Origin: Myxococcota bacterium
Lineage (GTDB): Bacteria; Myxococcota_A; UBA796; JAJRTE01
Direction of reading: 5' to 3'
Assembly (NCBI GenBank): GCA_024278455.1
Contig: JAJRTE010000109.1
Span: 1-50,629, forward strand
Length of the DNA: 50,629 bases
The notes under the pieces are model-generated. The model saw only the letters and a list, made by a program, of their open reading frames with translations. It was not told the DNA's origin and made no database searches. The position numbers and the translations under genes were made by a program. Of this stretch, positions 48,998 through 50,629 are shown in pieces. The stretch's first letter is position 1, and every line of letters starts with the position of its first letter.

Positions 48998-49861
48998 ATG
49001 AGAGCACATTCGAAGCGTGGCCATGTCGGCCTGTTGGTACTTCTCGTCGGGGCGGGAATGGCTTTGGTGGCGCAAGCAGCCTCGCCGTCGCAACCGGACA
49101 TGTTGAAGGGGAACTACGACATTGTGATCAAGGACTGCCGCGAGCAGATCGAACGGCAGCAGTTCGACGCCTGTATTGCGGCGCTGAATACGTTGTCGAA
49201 CAGGATCTCGGATGGTGCGACGGAGGCGGAAGCAGACATCAAGGTTCGAGTAGGCTACTATACATCTGTCGTGGAGGCCTACAAGGCTGCCGGTCAACTC
49301 GACCCGGAGCGCCCGTCCGACTACTACAACACGATTTTCTCCGCGATGGCGGGGATTCCCGAGAAGTACTTCCCTTACGAGGACGCCCGGCCATTGTGGG
49401 ATCGCTACCTTCGTGAGGATACCGGTCGCGCCCGATTCAAACGCTACCGTGGGCTGCGGGTCACCATTCGGGCGTCGGAGGAGAAGGACAAGCCCCTAGA
49501 GGAAGAACTATTCCGTACCATGCAGCCGTTGCTGCTCGGTTTCGGCTACAGTATCCTCGACCCGGCCTCCAGCCTGTCCACCAATCCGGATTCCTACCTG
49601 AAGATTGCGGTGAAAGGAGCGCTTGTCGAGGACACGACGGATCCCCGGCTCCAGTACCAGAAGGTCTACCGCCTCACCATGGACATCCAGTCGTTCAAGT
49701 TTCTCACCGCTCGCACGCGCGTCGACCCTCTCGAGGTCGAAATCGAGCAAGCTGCGACCACCGAGCAGATTGCCAGGGGACAGGCGATTCAACGAGGTGC
49801 GGAACGTTTGACCCAGTTACTTTTCTATCACAGCCTGAAGAACATGTTTACCGCCACCTGA
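48998..49861 (+). CDS. Exported protein of unknown function
   Basis: The 287-residue protein has a clear signal peptide (residues 1-29, LLVLLVGAGMALVAQA), then a helical TPR-like part (about 35-130, KDCREQIERQQFDACIAAL) and a beta/alpha C-terminal domain (about 140-287) that repeats a theme of conserved aromatic and charged residues (SYLKIAVKGALVED). I do not recognise a family. The start at 48998 follows GAGG. It is divergent from the thioredoxin gene across 329 bases; a TTGACA at 48958-48963 lies upstream but has no good -10. The next gene is 106 bases downstream on the same strand. Confidence 0.65.
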   Translation: MRAHSKRGHVGLLVLLVGAGMALVAQAASPSQPDMLKGNYDIVIKDCREQIERQQFDACIAALNTLSNRISDGATEAEADIKVRVGYYTSVVEAYKAAGQLDPERPSDYYNTIFSAMAGIPEKYFPYEDARPLWDRYLREDTGRARFKRYRGLRVTIRASEEKDKPLEEELFRTMQPLLLGFGYSILDPASSLSTNPDSYLKIAVKGALVEDTTDPRLQYQKVYRLTMDIQSFKFLTARTRVDPLEVEIEQAATTEQIARGQAIQRGAERLTQLLFYHSLKNMFTAT

Positions 49862-49967
49862 GCCGGGACGGACCGTGGGGTATCGGCTCGGGCCACCAGG
49901 CCCGCATGTCGCTCGCCGCCGGACCCAGCGTGCTCGCTTGCCGGGCGGTGGAGAAAGGAGACGCGCC

Positions 49968-50629
49968 TTGAAGGTCGAAGGGACCCACTATCGCACGGTA
50001 TGGCTCGAGGGGGGGACGGTGGTCATGATCGACCAGGTGCGGTTACCGCACGAGTTCGGCGTGGTGCGGCTCCCGGCGCACCGGGAGACGGCGGAGGCCA
50101 TTGCGAACATGACGGTGCGGGGTGCGGGGGCCATTGGCGCCGCTGCGGGATTCGGGATGGCCCAGGGTGTGCTGGAGGCACCCGAGGAGGGGTGCCGGGC
50201 CTACATCGAGGGAGCGGCTAGGCGCATCGAGGCCACGCGCCCGACTGCTCAGAACCTGTTCTACGCCGTGGAGCGCGTGCGGGGTGCGGCGACGGCGGCG
50301 CTGGAGGAGGAGGGTCTGCAAGCGGCGAGGCAGCGGGCCGTTTCCGAGGCGCAGTCCATAGCCGACGAAGACGTGGAAGCGTGCAAGCGTATTGGGGAGC
50401 ACGGCGCGGCGCTGCTCCCCGGCCGGGCTCGAGTCTCCACGCATTGCAATGCCGGGTGGCTTGCGTTCGTCGACTGGGGATCGGCCCTGGCTCCCATCTA
50501 CGTCGCGCACCGTGCCGGCAAACAGCCCTTCGTCTGGGTCGACGAGACCCGGCCCAGGCTCCAGGGCGCCAGGCTGACCGCCTGGGAACTGACCCAGGAG
50601 GGTGTCCCGTTCCGGATCGTGTGCGATGG
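49968..50629 (+). CDS. mtnA: S-methyl-5-thioribose-1-phosphate isomerase-like protein, cut by the window end
   Basis: The first 220 residues are present. The family blocks are clear: NMTVRGAGAIGAAAGFG near residue 49, STHCNAGW (catalytic Cys near residue 164) and VWVDETRPRLQGARLTAWEL. MtnA converts methylthioribose-1-phosphate to methylthioribulose-1-phosphate in methionine salvage; ribose-1,5-bisphosphate isomerases and eIF2B-like proteins share the fold, so the substrate is not certain. The start is a TTG with AAAGGAG seven bases upstream. About 130 residues are missing beyond the edge, including the second catalytic Asp. Confidence 0.85.
   Translation, partial: MKVEGTHYRTVWLEGGTVVMIDQVRLPHEFGVVRLPAHRETAEAIANMTVRGAGAIGAAAGFGMAQGVLEAPEEGCRAYIEGAARRIEATRPTAQNLFYAVERVRGAATAALEEEGLQAARQRAVSEAQSIADEDVEACKRIGEHGAALLPGRARVSTHCNAGWLAFVDWGSALAPIYVAHRAGKQPFVWVDETRPRLQGARLTAWELTQEGVPFRIVCD

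Overview
This window comes from a GC-rich bacterial chromosome of deltaproteobacterial or Myxococcota type, probably from an uncultured anaerobic or electron-exchanging lineage. The reasons are a Tmc/Hmc-type transmembrane redox complex with a 16-heme cytochrome c (known from sulfate reducers and relatives), together with hallmarks of Myxococcota-like surfaces: MopE-type 'DCDG' metal-binding repeats, thrombospondin type-3 repeats, RCC1 propellers, a MYXO-CTERM-like tail, a Hanks kinase with a PEGA-like domain, and an SspB-like adaptor. The assignment is inferred from gene content only. No rRNA, intact tRNA, CRISPR array or insertion sequence was recognised.

Layout. (1) 116-7135 (+): a six-gene operon combining Tmc-like subunits D, C and B with Hmc-like subunits A, B and C; it should link a periplasmic multiheme cytochrome through membrane quinone modules to a cytoplasmic HdrD-like iron-sulfur protein. 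(2) 7182-11870: a NifX-like protein (-) diverging from a sigma-54 response regulator and a multi-TM histidine kinase (+). (3) 11932-13160: a 1.2-kb stretch without a credible gene, with extreme strand bias and a minus-strand promoter and terminator; it is a candidate long RNA. (4) 13299-15975 (+): ECF sigma factor, anti-sigma factor and a bactofilin-like membrane protein. (5) 16107-17843 (+): AftB-like GT-C glycosyltransferase. (6) 23789-17937 (-): lipoprotein hydrolase, GT39-TPR glycosyltransferase and RtcB ligase. (7) 30985-23915 (-): a 2,221-residue repeat protein/OmpA fusion and an SspB-like adaptor. (8) 31121-35902 (+): GT4 glycosyltransferase, Rpn-type nuclease and DsbD. (9) 48668-35999 (-): thioredoxin, GT2, a PEGA-containing exported protein, an RCC1/MopE lipoprotein, a Hanks kinase, a deoxynucleoside kinase and a MopE/FG-GAP lipoprotein. 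(10) 48998-50629 (+): an exported hypothetical protein and the 5' part of an mtnA-type isomerase.

The best candidates for something undescribed are the Tmc/Hmc hybrid operon, the minus-strand RNA locus, the giant protein in which an export/sorting tail runs in frame into a second signal peptide and an OmpA porin-like protein, and the strong over-representation of the palindrome CTCGAG across the window.
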